48,413 bases of DNA, taken from the NCBI GenBank assembly GCA_025062245.1, contig JANXAD010000012.1, positions 1-48,413 on the forward strand, in the 5' to 3' direction. This document shows, one piece after another, positions 25,150-33,463 of the stretch (position 1 is its first letter; each line of letters opens with the position of its first letter). The notes below the pieces were generated by a model. That model was not told the DNA's origin. It worked only from the letters and a program-made list of their open reading frames with translations, and made no database searches. Origin of the DNA: Thermodesulfobacteriaceae bacterium (GTDB taxonomy: Bacteria > Desulfobacterota > Thermodesulfobacteria > Thermodesulfobacteriales > Thermodesulfobacteriaceae). The translations under genes and the position numbers were made by a program.

Positions 25150-28100
25150 TTATCTTTTAGCAGCAATTAAATTTTCAAACATTTCTTCAACAGTTGATAA
25201 TAATTTAGCTGAAGCTGTAAAGGCTTGCTGATATTTTATGAGATTGGCCATTTCTTCATCTAAGGAAACTCCAGAAATTCCGTCTCTTATAGCTTTAAGC
25301 TGAGAAAGAAGAGCCTCTAAAAAATTCTTATTTTCCTTTACAGCTTTAGTCACAGCTCCAATTTCTCCTACCATACTTGAATAATAATTTTCTAAGTTTG
25401 AATAATTAAGCTTTTCCCTGATCGCAGATGATAGGTCTGCTATAGCTTGGGCAGTTCTATTATCCCCCCTCTTAAACTCATATCCCCTAAGATAATTTAT
25501 AAAACCCTGATCCTTAGGAGTTTGAACAAAGGTTTGCCCTCCATCCCGTGAGTATTCATCTTGGATAATAAAGGTTTTAGTTTGGTAAAGCCCAGTTGTT
25601 TCTATAATCATTTTTCCCTGACGATCAAGTCTAGCCATAAGTCCATAAAGGGCATTTTCAGAAGCATTGATTTTTCTTATTAAATCAAAAAGGGTTTTAT
25701 TATTAGAAGGATTAGTAAACTCTTCAAGGTTTATCCGAAAAGTATGAATAAGTTGGCCTCTCTCGTTAAAGAGATAAAAAGAAAGATAGTCTTCTTCTGA
25801 GGTAGAGGTAAAAGGATAGTCTTCAAATCCTGTTATAATTCTTGTAATTGAATTCTTAGGATCCCCTCTAAAAGCAGGAAGATACATTCTTTGAGTCTTT
25901 AAGAAATCAACAAAACCATTAGCTGTAGAATTATCTCCTACCTCTAAAGCATAAACTTTATTTTGATTAGGTTCAAGTTCCACTATTGCATATCCCTCAG
26001 CATCTATATACGCTCTTATATAGGGAAGCCTGTCAATTTTTTTAAGAATTTTAGAAAGAACTTCTCCTGGCTCTATAGGAACTTCTATAAAGTATTCCTC
26101 TGAAGAATTAAGGCTCCACTTATAATTAGCACCAAAAATAGGATTTTGAATAAGCTCATTTGAAAGAAAAGAAAGATTACTTTCTCCACTAAGTTTATTT
26201 TCTATAACAAAGATTCCGTCTTTTAAATATACCCTTACCGTGTTGTCGTAATGGTTTTCTATAGTTTTCATAAGATCTTTTATAGTAGTAAAAGGATTTA
26301 TATTAAAAGTAATCGGACCTATAGGGGAACCATCATACTTAGAACCAGAAAAATTGAGAAAAGTTCCTGCTAAAAAACCAAGGTCTGCAAGCCTGGTTTC
26401 CTCTCCTACTTCTTTTCCAAGGATAAAAAAAACCTTTTCATTTCGCGGATTTATCGAAAAAAGAGAAACTTGCTTAACTTTATCATCGTAGAGTTTTAAA
26501 TAAATTTTTGACAAAGAGTTATCAAAGGACTGATTAGGATTAACGGTTTGAGTGCTTTTAAAAACTCCGAAAAGGGGAGTTTCTGTTTTAAAAGAATTTA
26601 GATCCATTTTTCCTGAAGCTAAAAGTTGAGGTTTATAGATAAGATGGGGATTTATATTTATTTCTTCTGGCTCGGTTCCCACAAAAAATAGATTTAAACC
26701 TGCTGAAAGAAGGATTCCTGAAGTATCATTAGAAAAAGCAAAAGCATAGTGGTCTTCTGCTTGAATAACCAATCTTCCATTTCTAACCAAGGCTTCAAGA
26801 TTATTATTAAATCCAACTTCTTCCAAGGCTTCGTTTATTTTAGAAGCCAAGTCCTCCAAGGTAGCATCTACCCCAAGTCCCTCCATAGATACCTTTACAG
26901 GGATAATCCTCTCTTGAGGATCTTTCACCCAGAGATAGAAAAATCCAGAAAACTCTGTTCCACTTTGATTTTTAGCAAGATCTAAAAAATAGGGAAGTTC
27001 TTTTAGGTATTTATTAACAAAATAGGCTCCTTCAAGTTCTTTGGTATAAAAGGTTAAACCTACTCCCTGGGTATGAAGTTCGTTTACAGCTTTTAGTAGT
27101 TCTTCTCCAAATAGTTTTAACTTTCCCGTAAGGTTTAACTCAATAACCCTTCTCTGATAGGCTGGATTATCAAAAGTTCCCAAATCTAAAGGGCCACTAA
27201 CTGAGAAATTAAGTTTCCCTGGTCCTCTAAATTTATCTTCTATAAAGATTCTTCCATCCTTTATATAGGCTCTAATGGTAAAATTGTAAGCCCTTTCTAT
27301 TTCATCTAAGAATTCCCTTAGAGTGGTATTAGGATTAACATTTATTATTAAATTTGAAATAGGGGTTCCAAAGTGATCGGTTCCATTTATGGTAAAATCG
27401 CTGGGATTTAAAAGTCCAAGTTCAGAAAAGGTAGTTCCCTCGTTTATTATATTTCCATTTACATAAATTGTCCTATTTCCTGAAACATATTCGTAATTAT
27501 AACTATCAGACAGTTGTTCAATTAATCTAAGCCATCCACCCAGTTCTCCAGAGGCTACTTCTCTGCTGGTTAGGGGAATTTTGTTTCCTTGAGTATCAAT
27601 CCAATAAATATCCGTTCCTGAAATTTCAATCTTCCAAGTTCTGTCTATATTTACCAAATTAAATCCCCTACCAATAATTACATTATAGGCTCCTTCTTTG
27701 CTTTCAAAATACTGAATAGATACAAGTTGAGATAATTCCCTTATTAAGGAATCCCTTTGGTCTCTTAAATCATTGGCAGATTTTCCTCCTGCCTCCAGAG
27801 CTATGACTTGAAGATTAAGTTGGGCTATCTGAGAAGAAAGGGTGTTAATCTTGTCAACCAGTGTTTTAAGTTTTAATTTAATGTGGGTTTCTAAGTCCTT
27901 TAAAGTTTGAAACTTACCTTTAAAAAGTTCTGTTATAAGTTTACCATATTCCAAGACTTGGGTTCTGGCTGCAAAGTTTTCAGGATTGGTGGCCAGGGTC
28001 TGCCAGGAGTTCCAAAAATTTCTTAAGGTCTCTGTAAAACCAACTCCTTGAATTACTTCATTAAAAAGACTTTCAAGTACCGTAAGTCCTTCCTCCTCAG

Positions 28101-28368
28101 CCTTAAAAAGTCCAAAGTCAGTGTATTTAAGATTTATATTCCTTTCCAAAAAGGTATCAAAAAATCTTTTTATAGATTCTATCCTTACTCCTGTTCCTAT
28201 AGAACCTACCGGTGAAGGACTGGGAGGATAGGTAGTCTCAATAACTTTCTGTCTGGAATAGGTTTCATTATTTACATTAGAAATGTTATGCCCTATTACT
28301 TGAGTAGCAAGTTGAAAGGCCAGAAGAGAATTTTTAGCTATATTTAAAGCTCCGGTAAGTCCGGCCAT
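25150..28368 (-). CDS. flgK: Flagellar hook-associated protein 1, unusually long (1072 residues)
   Basis: Caps the hook and joins it to FlgL. The ends are canonical: residues 1-45 (ALNIAKNSLLAFQLATQVIGHNISNVNNETYSRQ) and 1035-1072 (SLDEEMANLIKYQQAFTASAKLLSTVEEMFENLI) form the D0 coiled coil, and 90-215 the D1 helices. The middle is about twice the usual size (typical FlgK 450-650 residues). It contains two clearly duplicated modules, about 303-392 and 648-737, each running 'ELGLL...G...G.PI...NVNP.TT...IE..Y..T+R.Y+KDG..IE.K', and two further looser repeats near 475-565 and 860-940. These should be surface-exposed domains added to the D2/D3 region. Sits between flgN (16 nt away) and flgL. Confidence 0.95.
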   Translation of the reverse strand: MAGLTGALNIAKNSLLAFQLATQVIGHNISNVNNETYSRQKVIETTYPPSPSPVGSIGTGVRIESIKRFFDTFLERNINLKYTDFGLFKAEEEGLTVLESLFNEVIQGVGFTETLRNFWNSWQTLATNPENFAARTQVLEYGKLITELFKGKFQTLKDLETHIKLKLKTLVDKINTLSSQIAQLNLQVIALEAGGKSANDLRDQRDSLIRELSQLVSIQYFESKEGAYNVIIGRGFNLVNIDRTWKIEISGTDIYWIDTQGNKIPLTSREVASGELGGWLRLIEQLSDSYNYEYVSGNRTIYVNGNIINEGTTFSELGLLNPSDFTINGTDHFGTPISNLIINVNPNTTLREFLDEIERAYNFTIRAYIKDGRIFIEDKFRGPGKLNFSVSGPLDLGTFDNPAYQRRVIELNLTGKLKLFGEELLKAVNELHTQGVGLTFYTKELEGAYFVNKYLKELPYFLDLAKNQSGTEFSGFFYLWVKDPQERIIPVKVSMEGLGVDATLEDLASKINEALEEVGFNNNLEALVRNGRLVIQAEDHYAFAFSNDTSGILLSAGLNLFFVGTEPEEININPHLIYKPQLLASGKMDLNSFKTETPLFGVFKSTQTVNPNQSFDNSLSKIYLKLYDDKVKQVSLFSINPRNEKVFFILGKEVGEETRLADLGFLAGTFLNFSGSKYDGSPIGPITFNINPFTTIKDLMKTIENHYDNTVRVYLKDGIFVIENKLSGESNLSFLSNELIQNPIFGANYKWSLNSSEEYFIEVPIEPGEVLSKILKKIDRLPYIRAYIDAEGYAIVELEPNQNKVYALEVGDNSTANGFVDFLKTQRMYLPAFRGDPKNSITRIITGFEDYPFTSTSEEDYLSFYLFNERGQLIHTFRINLEEFTNPSNNKTLFDLIRKINASENALYGLMARLDRQGKMIIETTGLYQTKTFIIQDEYSRDGGQTFVQTPKDQGFINYLRGYEFKRGDNRTAQAIADLSSAIREKLNYSNLENYYSSMVGEIGAVTKAVKENKNFLEALLSQLKAIRDGISGVSLDEEMANLIKYQQAFTASAKLLSTVEEMFENLIAAKR

Positions 28369-28384
28369 CTTTTATGTAACCTCT

Positions 28385-28732
28385 TTAAATTACCTTAGAA
28401 ATAATCTTGGGAAGAGAACTATCTTCTTTCTTTAATTTTTTATCCTCTCTCCCATAGGTTTCCTTTTCATAAAGGAGTCCTGTTAGAAATTTGTAGGCTT
28501 CTTCAATAAAGTTTAGTCCAGCTTGAATGATTTGTTGATTTCTTTCATTTAGTCTTTTTATTTCTTCAAGAAAATTTCTTTCTTCAAGAGAAAATTCCTT
28601 ATCCTTTAAATACAAGATAAGCCTACTTTTATAGGAAGCCCACTTTAAAATTTCTTCTATAGCCCCTTTTATTAAGGCTTCCCTTTCTGCCTCTAAAACC
28701 TCCTTAAGCTCAAGGAGTTCCTTACTTATCAT
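28385..28732 (-). CDS. flgN: FlgN-like flagellar export chaperone
   Basis: 115 residues, all-helical and Glu/Lys-rich, with long amphipathic helices (LLELKEVLEAEREALIKGAIEEILKWASYKSRLI; LNERNQQIIQAGLNFIEEAYKFLTGLL). FlgN proteins chaperone FlgK and FlgL in the cytoplasm until export. The sequence alone is only a weak match, as usual in this family, but size, helical pattern and position directly before flgK support the call. Confidence 0.75.
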   Translation of the reverse strand: MISKELLELKEVLEAEREALIKGAIEEILKWASYKSRLILYLKDKEFSLEERNFLEEIKRLNERNQQIIQAGLNFIEEAYKFLTGLLYEKETYGREDKKLKKEDSSLPKIISKVI

Positions 28733-28745
28733 AAAGGTTCCCTCC

Positions 28746-29063
28746 TTATTTAATATCGGTATTTTGCTTGTTCTCTTTAAGGGTTTTACTTAAATATTTA
28801 TAAAGGTAATCTCCTAACCCTCCGGATCTTCCAGAGACCTCTCTGGCAATTTCTTGAAAAAGAAAGTCTTCAAAAAACTTTCTTTCCAAAGTTTCAGGAA
28901 AAAAACCGCTTTTAATGAGGCTTCGGTTAAATCCTTTTAAAATTTCATGCCATATTAAAGCTTCAAATTCTGAAGTAACCTTTTTTAAAGCTAACCCAGG
29001 ATTTTCTCTTTTAAGTTGATTAAGTTCATTAAGTTTGTGATAATAAATCCCATATCCCTTCAT
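28746..29063 (-). CDS. flgJ: FlgJ-like rod-binding protein, muramidase domain absent
   Basis: 105 residues corresponding to the N-terminal rod-binding half of FlgJ. Key segments are ALKKVTSEFEALIWHEILKGFNRSLIKSG (about 25-53) and FEDFLFQEIAREVSGRSGGLGDYLYKYLSK, equivalent to the 'F.amll.qm.......gmf......y.dml..q....la...GiGla..i...l' pattern. The peptidoglycan hydrolase domain of enterobacterial FlgJ is missing, as in many phyla, so a separate enzyme must open the wall. Located between flgI and flgN. Confidence 0.85.
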   Translation of the reverse strand: MKGYGIYYHKLNELNQLKRENPGLALKKVTSEFEALIWHEILKGFNRSLIKSGFFPETLERKFFEDFLFQEIAREVSGRSGGLGDYLYKYLSKTLKENKQNTDIK

Positions 29064-29074
29064 AAAAGGCTCCT

Positions 29075-30181
29075 TTAGATAATAATTAATTCTGCGTGAA
29101 GGGCTCCTGCAGCTTTTATAGCCTGTAAAATGGCAATAAGTTCTCTAGCGGTTGCTCCCACCGCATTAAGGGCTCTTACCAGTTCTCCCAAGGTGGCTCC
29201 CTCTTCTAAAATTACCACTCTGGCTTTTTCCTCCTTAGGTCTTATTTCAGTTCTTGGGACTACTACTGTTTCTCCTGGAGAAAAGGGATAGGGCTGAACT
29301 ACTTCTGGAAATTCCCTTACTTCTACACTTAAAGTTCCATGAGCTACAGCTACTTTTGAAATTCTAACCTTTTCTCCTATAACCACTGTTCCTGTTCTTT
29401 CATCTATGACCACTTTGGCTGGACTGTCAGGAAGGATTTCCAGTTTCCCAAGTTCTCCTAAGAGTTCAACTACCCGATCTTTATAGGCAGAAGGAATGGT
29501 CAACTCTATGTTTCTGCCATCAAGAGCTTTAGCATACTTTCCCTTTAAGTAATCGTTAATGGAACTTGCAACTTGAGAGGCTGTAGAAAAGTCTTCCGTT
29601 CTTAAAGAAAGAGTAAGTTTAGAATGTAAATTTAAAGGATTTCCCACATAAGTTCTTTCTACTATAGCGCCTCCAGGAATTTTCCCTACTGTAGGGTGAC
29701 CAACCTGAACTTGAGCACCTGGAGCTTGAACTGCAAATCCTCCTACCGAAATAGGTCCTTGAGCTAAGGCCATCAATTGACCATCTGGACTCATAAGAGG
29801 GGTTAAAAGTAAAGTTCCTCCCTGAAGACTCTTAGCATCCCCTAAGGCTGAAACCGTAACATCTATTCTTTGACCCGAAGGAGTATAGGGTGGAAGATAG
29901 GCAGTAACCATAACTGCAGCTACATTTTTTAGCTTTACCTGTTCCTTAGGAACTCTTATTCCAAATCTTTCAAGTAGGTTGACTACCGACTGAACGGTAA
30001 ACTTAGTTTGATCTCCATCTCCTGTTCCTTTAAGTCCTACCACTAAACCATATCCTACTAAGGGTACCCCTCGAACTCCCTCTATATCTACAATATCCTT
30101 AAGCCTTGTTCCTAAGAGGAAAGAAGGAAAAAGGAGTATGCCTATTATTAGAAGTAAGGTTTTGGTTATTAGTTTCTTCAT
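29075..30181 (-). CDS. flgI: Flagellar P-ring protein
   Basis: 368 residues from the ATG at 30181, preceded by GGAGGGGGGAAAGAGGGT and beginning MKKLITKTLLLIIGILLFPSFLLGTRLKDI, a Sec signal peptide. An upstream in-frame start at 30250 would add 23 residues, disrupt the signal peptide and overlap flgH, so it is rejected. Periplasmic FlgI builds the P-ring bushing in peptidoglycan. Diagnostic parts are DIEGVRGVPLVGYGLVVGLKGTGDGDQTKFT, KNVAAVMVTAYLPPYTPSGQRIDVTVSALGDAKSLQGGTLLLTPL and the C-terminal LVRALNAVGATARELIAILQAIKAAGALHAEL. Identification is secure. Confidence 0.96.
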   Translation of the reverse strand: MKKLITKTLLLIIGILLFPSFLLGTRLKDIVDIEGVRGVPLVGYGLVVGLKGTGDGDQTKFTVQSVVNLLERFGIRVPKEQVKLKNVAAVMVTAYLPPYTPSGQRIDVTVSALGDAKSLQGGTLLLTPLMSPDGQLMALAQGPISVGGFAVQAPGAQVQVGHPTVGKIPGGAIVERTYVGNPLNLHSKLTLSLRTEDFSTASQVASSINDYLKGKYAKALDGRNIELTIPSAYKDRVVELLGELGKLEILPDSPAKVVIDERTGTVVIGEKVRISKVAVAHGTLSVEVREFPEVVQPYPFSPGETVVVPRTEIRPKEEKARVVILEEGATLGELVRALNAVGATARELIAILQAIKAAGALHAELIII

Positions 30182-30200
30182 ACCCTCTTTCCCCCCTCCT

Positions 30201-30872
30201 TTAAAAGGGCCAAAATATTTGTAAAAGTCTGGTAAAAACTCCTGGTCCACTTACTGCTTCACTACTTGGCCCCTTACCACTGTATTCTAAATAGGCATCA
30301 GAAATCTGGGTAGATAAAATAGAATTGTCTGGAGCAATATCTTGAGGTCTCACAATTCCTGTAAGGGTTATATATTCTAAGTCTTTATTTCTTTTTATAG
30401 CTCGAGATCCTTGAATTACTAAATAGCCATTAGGTAACACTTCCACTACTCGAGCACTAAGGGTAGCTACAATTCTACTTTCTCTACTAATCTGGCCTTG
30501 TCCAGAAGTAGAAGTGCTTAGGTCTCCTTTAAAAAGATTGGAAGGATTGGCGTTGGGAAAGATTTCTCCTATTTTATTTTCAAATCCCAGAAAGGCTGAA
30601 ACCCCTGCTGAAGAAGAACTGGTTTTGGCGCTTTGCTGTTTAACGGTGTTAGAACTTTGATAGGTTTCTACAATCTTTATGGTAATTAAGTCTCCCACCT
30701 CTTTAGCTCTAAAATCGGCATAGGAAAAAAAGAGTTGAGGTTTTTTAGGAGGTACTTCTACTTTAGGAGGCGGAGGTGGGGGAGGAGGAACCTTGGGGTC
30801 ATATTCAAAACACCCCCCTATCAAAAAACTAACTAATCCAGCTATTAAAAAAATCCTAATTTTCCTTTTCAT
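30201..30872 (-). CDS. flgH: Flagellar L-ring lipoprotein
   Basis: 223 residues. Signal peptide with lipobox LIGGC places the lipidated Cys at residue 21. An unusual proline run (eight Pro in KVPPPPPPPPKVEVPP) follows, a probable extended spacer. The FlgH core is clear: KEVGDLITIKIVETYQSSNTVKQQSAKTSS, SGQGQISRESRIVATLSARVVEVLPNGYLVIQGSRAIKRN, and YITLTGIVRPQDIAPDNSILSTQISDAYLEYSGKG. It forms the L-ring in the outer membrane and depends on LspA (15.7 kb). Start is 3 nt after the flgA stop. Confidence 0.97.
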   Translation of the reverse strand: MKRKIRIFLIAGLVSFLIGGCFEYDPKVPPPPPPPPKVEVPPKKPQLFFSYADFRAKEVGDLITIKIVETYQSSNTVKQQSAKTSSSSAGVSAFLGFENKIGEIFPNANPSNLFKGDLSTSTSGQGQISRESRIVATLSARVVEVLPNGYLVIQGSRAIKRNKDLEYITLTGIVRPQDIAPDNSILSTQISDAYLEYSGKGPSSEAVSGPGVFTRLLQIFWPF

Positions 30873-30875
30873 AGC

Positions 30876-31592
30876 CTAAAAGCTCACCTCCACTTCTTCT
30901 GAAGATACTACCTTACCTAAAAGCACCTTTTTACTACTTAGGTTTTGAATTTTTATTATTTCCCCTACCCTACCATTTTGCAAAGCCTTGCCTTGAGCTT
31001 TAACTATAATTTTTCCATTTTTAGCTACTATATTTACTAAGCTATTTTTTTTAACTACCATAGGAGCTTCTATGAAACAACTTCTTAATACATTTCCAGC
31101 TTTAAGGCTTGTTTTAAGCTGTTTCCCTATCACGGAGTTTACATCCAAGACTACATCTTGAGGAAGCCTTGAAAGAGGTCTTTCTTCTAAAGCTAAATCC
31201 TCTGGTCTCAATAAATTTTTAGCATTAAGTGGTCTTTGAGCTACTACCACAGGAACTTGAGCTTCCACGTATCCCCAAATTCTAACTAATTCTGGATTTT
31301 TTCCCAAAAAAAAGGTAACCAAAAGGGTGTTAGAACCTAATTTAGGACTGGAAATAAATTTGGTTTTAAAAGAAGCACTTTGGGGAATTTTTAAATTTTC
31401 AGGCTCTACTCGGAGGTTTTCCAAAATTAAAGTTCCGTTAATCCAAGAAAGCTCCTTTTTAATTTCCTTTAGAAATAAAGCTTTAAAATCTTCTAAAGTA
31501 TAAAAGGAACTATTTTCTAATTTTGCCAGGCTTTTATTTACCATAAACAAAAAGCTCAATAATACAGCTAAAGTTAGGGTTAACCCTTTCAT
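30876..31592 (-). CDS. flgA: Flagellar P-ring assembly chaperone FlgA
   Basis: 238 residues with a signal peptide (MKGLTLTLAVLLSFLFMVNKSLA). The C-terminal SAF-type domain is typical: LVTFFLGKNPELVRIWGYVEAQVPVVVAQRPL, NLLRPEDLALEERPLSRLPQDVVLD, IGKQLKTSLKAGNVLRSCFIEAPMVVKKNSLVNIVAKNGKIIVKAQGKALQNGRVGEIIKIQN. FlgA is a periplasmic chaperone for FlgI polymerisation. It lies 2 nt after flgG and before flgH and flgI, the common order in many Gram-negatives. Confidence 0.94.
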   Translation of the reverse strand: MKGLTLTLAVLLSFLFMVNKSLAKLENSSFYTLEDFKALFLKEIKKELSWINGTLILENLRVEPENLKIPQSASFKTKFISSPKLGSNTLLVTFFLGKNPELVRIWGYVEAQVPVVVAQRPLNAKNLLRPEDLALEERPLSRLPQDVVLDVNSVIGKQLKTSLKAGNVLRSCFIEAPMVVKKNSLVNIVAKNGKIIVKAQGKALQNGRVGEIIKIQNLSSKKVLLGKVVSSEEVEVSF

Positions 31593-31594
31593 TT

Positions 31595-32377
31595 TTACCT
31601 CTTAAGATTATTAGCCATTTCTAAGAGTTGGTCAGCGGTAAGAACTCCTTTAGAGTTAGCTTCGTAGGCTCTTTGAGTAATAATCATTTTTACCATTTCT
31701 TCTACCACATCTACATTAGACATTTCTAAATAGCCCTGGGCAATGGTTCCAAAGCCGTTTTGACCAGGATTTCCTTCTACCACATCTCCTGCAGCATCGG
31801 TAGCTCTAAAAAGATTTCTTCCTACTGCATAAAGTCCTGCAGGATTAGGAAAGTCATAAAGTAGAATTTGAGCTTGAGCTAAAACCTCTCCATTAACTCC
31901 CAAAGCTGTAATAACTCCGTCAGGAGTTACTTCAATTTTTACGGTCCCAGTAGGAACGGTAAATTCAGGTTGAAGTCTTGCTCCATCAGGAGTAACTATA
32001 TATCCATCTCGGTCTAATTTAAAATTTCCGGCCCGGGTGTAATATTCCTCTCCTCCCATAATAACTCTAAAAAATCCCCTACCCTCTATAGCTAAGTCTA
32101 ATTCTTGATTGGTAAGTTGATATTCTCCCTGAGTAAAAAGTTTAGGTATAGCAACAGGTCTTACACCTAATCCTACCTGCATTCCAACCGGCACTTGTGT
32201 TCCCTCGGCTGTAAGTGCTCCAGGTAGTTTAATATTTTGATAAAAAAGGTCTTCAAAGTCTACTCGGCTTTTTTTAAAGCCTGGAGTATTAATATTAGCA
32301 AGATTGTTGGCAATAACATCTAACTGAAGTTGTTGGCCTTGCATACCTGTGGCTGCACTCCATAGGGCTCTTATCAT
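31595..32377 (-). CDS. flgG: Flagellar distal rod protein
   Basis: 260 residues, standard length. N-terminal MIRALWSAATGMQGQQLQLDVIANNLANINTPGFKKSRVDFEDLFYQ contains the flagellar basal-body rod motif, and the C-terminal GYLEMSNVDVVEEMVKMIITQRAYEANSKGVLTADQLLEMANNLK is the matching D0 helix. GRGFFRVIMGGEEYYTRAGNFKLDRDGYIVTPDGARLQP marks FlgG. Forms the distal rod through the P- and L-rings. Starts 14 nt after flgF. Confidence 0.97.
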   Translation of the reverse strand: MIRALWSAATGMQGQQLQLDVIANNLANINTPGFKKSRVDFEDLFYQNIKLPGALTAEGTQVPVGMQVGLGVRPVAIPKLFTQGEYQLTNQELDLAIEGRGFFRVIMGGEEYYTRAGNFKLDRDGYIVTPDGARLQPEFTVPTGTVKIEVTPDGVITALGVNGEVLAQAQILLYDFPNPAGLYAVGRNLFRATDAAGDVVEGNPGQNGFGTIAQGYLEMSNVDVVEEMVKMIITQRAYEANSKGVLTADQLLEMANNLKR

Positions 32378-32391
32378 AGTTACTTACCTCC

Positions 32392-33156
32392 CTATCTTCT
32401 CGTAGTTTCTAAAAGTTTTTCTGTAGCTTCATCCCAACCTCTAATCAATCTTTGAACCGCCTCAAAACTACGATGAATTTCAATTAAGTTAACCATCTCC
32501 TTAATGGGATTTACATTAGACTTTTCAATAAAACCCTGTTTTACTTCATAGTTGGTAGCAGGTCTTTCTTGAGCCTCTTCAGCCATAAAAAGATTTTCTC
32601 CTACCTTTTTTAGTTTGTTTAGGTCATCAAAGGTGACTACCTCTAATCTTCCCACCTCTGTTCCATCAATAGATAGAATACCTTCTGGAGAAACCTGAAG
32701 TCTCAAATTTTCCATTGTAAGAAGTCCCTCTCTACTCATAGCAGGATCTATCACTAAGGGAGCCCCATTAGCTAAAACTGGATATCCCTGAGGGGTAACC
32801 AGTCTTCTTTGGGCATCTAAGGTAAAATTTCCAGATCTGGTATAGGCTACACCCTTAGGAGTTTGAACTTTAAAAAAACCTTCTCCCACTATAGCTAAAT
32901 GTAAGGCTTCACCAGTTAGCTCAAGTTCTCCCTGTTCCATTCCTATATAAGGAAGTGTTTCTTTAAAAGCCCTTCTATAGCGGGGACCTATCTTTCTCAT
33001 TAAAACCTCTCTAAAAGATAGCTCTGATTTTTTGTATCCAGGAGTATCAATATTGGCTAAGTTGTTAGTATGGGTATCAAGTTTTCTAACTAAAAGTTGC
33101 CCAGCCTCTAAGGTTTCCAAAAGTCCAAGCTGTGGATTAATTCTTAAACCATCCAT
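32392..33156 (-). CDS. flgF: Flagellar proximal rod protein FlgF-like
   Basis: 254 residues of the FlgF/FlgG family: LDTHTNNLANIDTPGYKKSELSFREVL (26-52) and GFIEKSNVNPIKEMVNLIEIHRSFEAVQRLI near the end, with GEGFFKVQTPKGVAYTRSGNFTLDAQRRLVTPQGYPVL in the middle. As first gene of the operon and partner of flgG it is called FlgF; it is a rod subunit exported by the flagellar type III apparatus. Transcription must start in 33157-33463. I see no convincing sigma-28 or sigma-54 site. Confidence 0.9.
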   Translation of the reverse strand: MDGLRINPQLGLLETLEAGQLLVRKLDTHTNNLANIDTPGYKKSELSFREVLMRKIGPRYRRAFKETLPYIGMEQGELELTGEALHLAIVGEGFFKVQTPKGVAYTRSGNFTLDAQRRLVTPQGYPVLANGAPLVIDPAMSREGLLTMENLRLQVSPEGILSIDGTEVGRLEVVTFDDLNKLKKVGENLFMAEEAQERPATNYEVKQGFIEKSNVNPIKEMVNLIEIHRSFEAVQRLIRGWDEATEKLLETTRR

Positions 33157-33463
33157 AATATAAGCTCTAACTTAAGTTTTTTCTTAATTTTATTCAAATC
33201 AAAAATTATGCCTAATAAAAAAGCTCTTTAAGAAAGATTCGGTCTAATCCCACTACCTAAGCCTTTTTCTTGGCTATCTCATAAATGAAGCTTGGAATTT
33301 AACTCCTGATAGAGAAGATTTTCTCCTATCGAGAATTGAGAAGTCCTTTTTCTATTAAATTTAATTTGGCAAAGGTCTCTCTTAGTGAAAAAGGGAAATT
33401 TTTTCCTTTTTTGAAAAGAAGACAGGAAAAATTTTTCGTCAAAAAAATGACGATGTCAAAAAT
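33157..33463. other. Gap between trkH and flgF with hairpins and a possible eroded frame
   Basis: 307 bp without an intact gene. On the minus strand, 33385-33212 is one frame interrupted by four stops but with coding-like pieces (LRETFAKLNLIEKGLLNSR, IPSFIYEIAKKKA, VVGLDRIFLKELFY), perhaps an eroded gene of unknown family. GATAG...CTATC (33308-33330) makes a 9-bp stem with one bulge. On the minus strand an A/T-rich hairpin at 33414-33389 (AAAAAGGAAA/TTTCCCTTTTT) followed by T residues could end the trkAH transcript. The flg operon promoter should be here; a CATAAT near 33209 is the only weak -10 candidate. Confidence 0.4.

Noticed and set aside
30182-30250. 23-residue N-terminal extension of FlgI
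   Set aside because: It overlaps flgH, lacks a ribosome site and would bury the signal peptide; the ATG at 30181 has a strong site.
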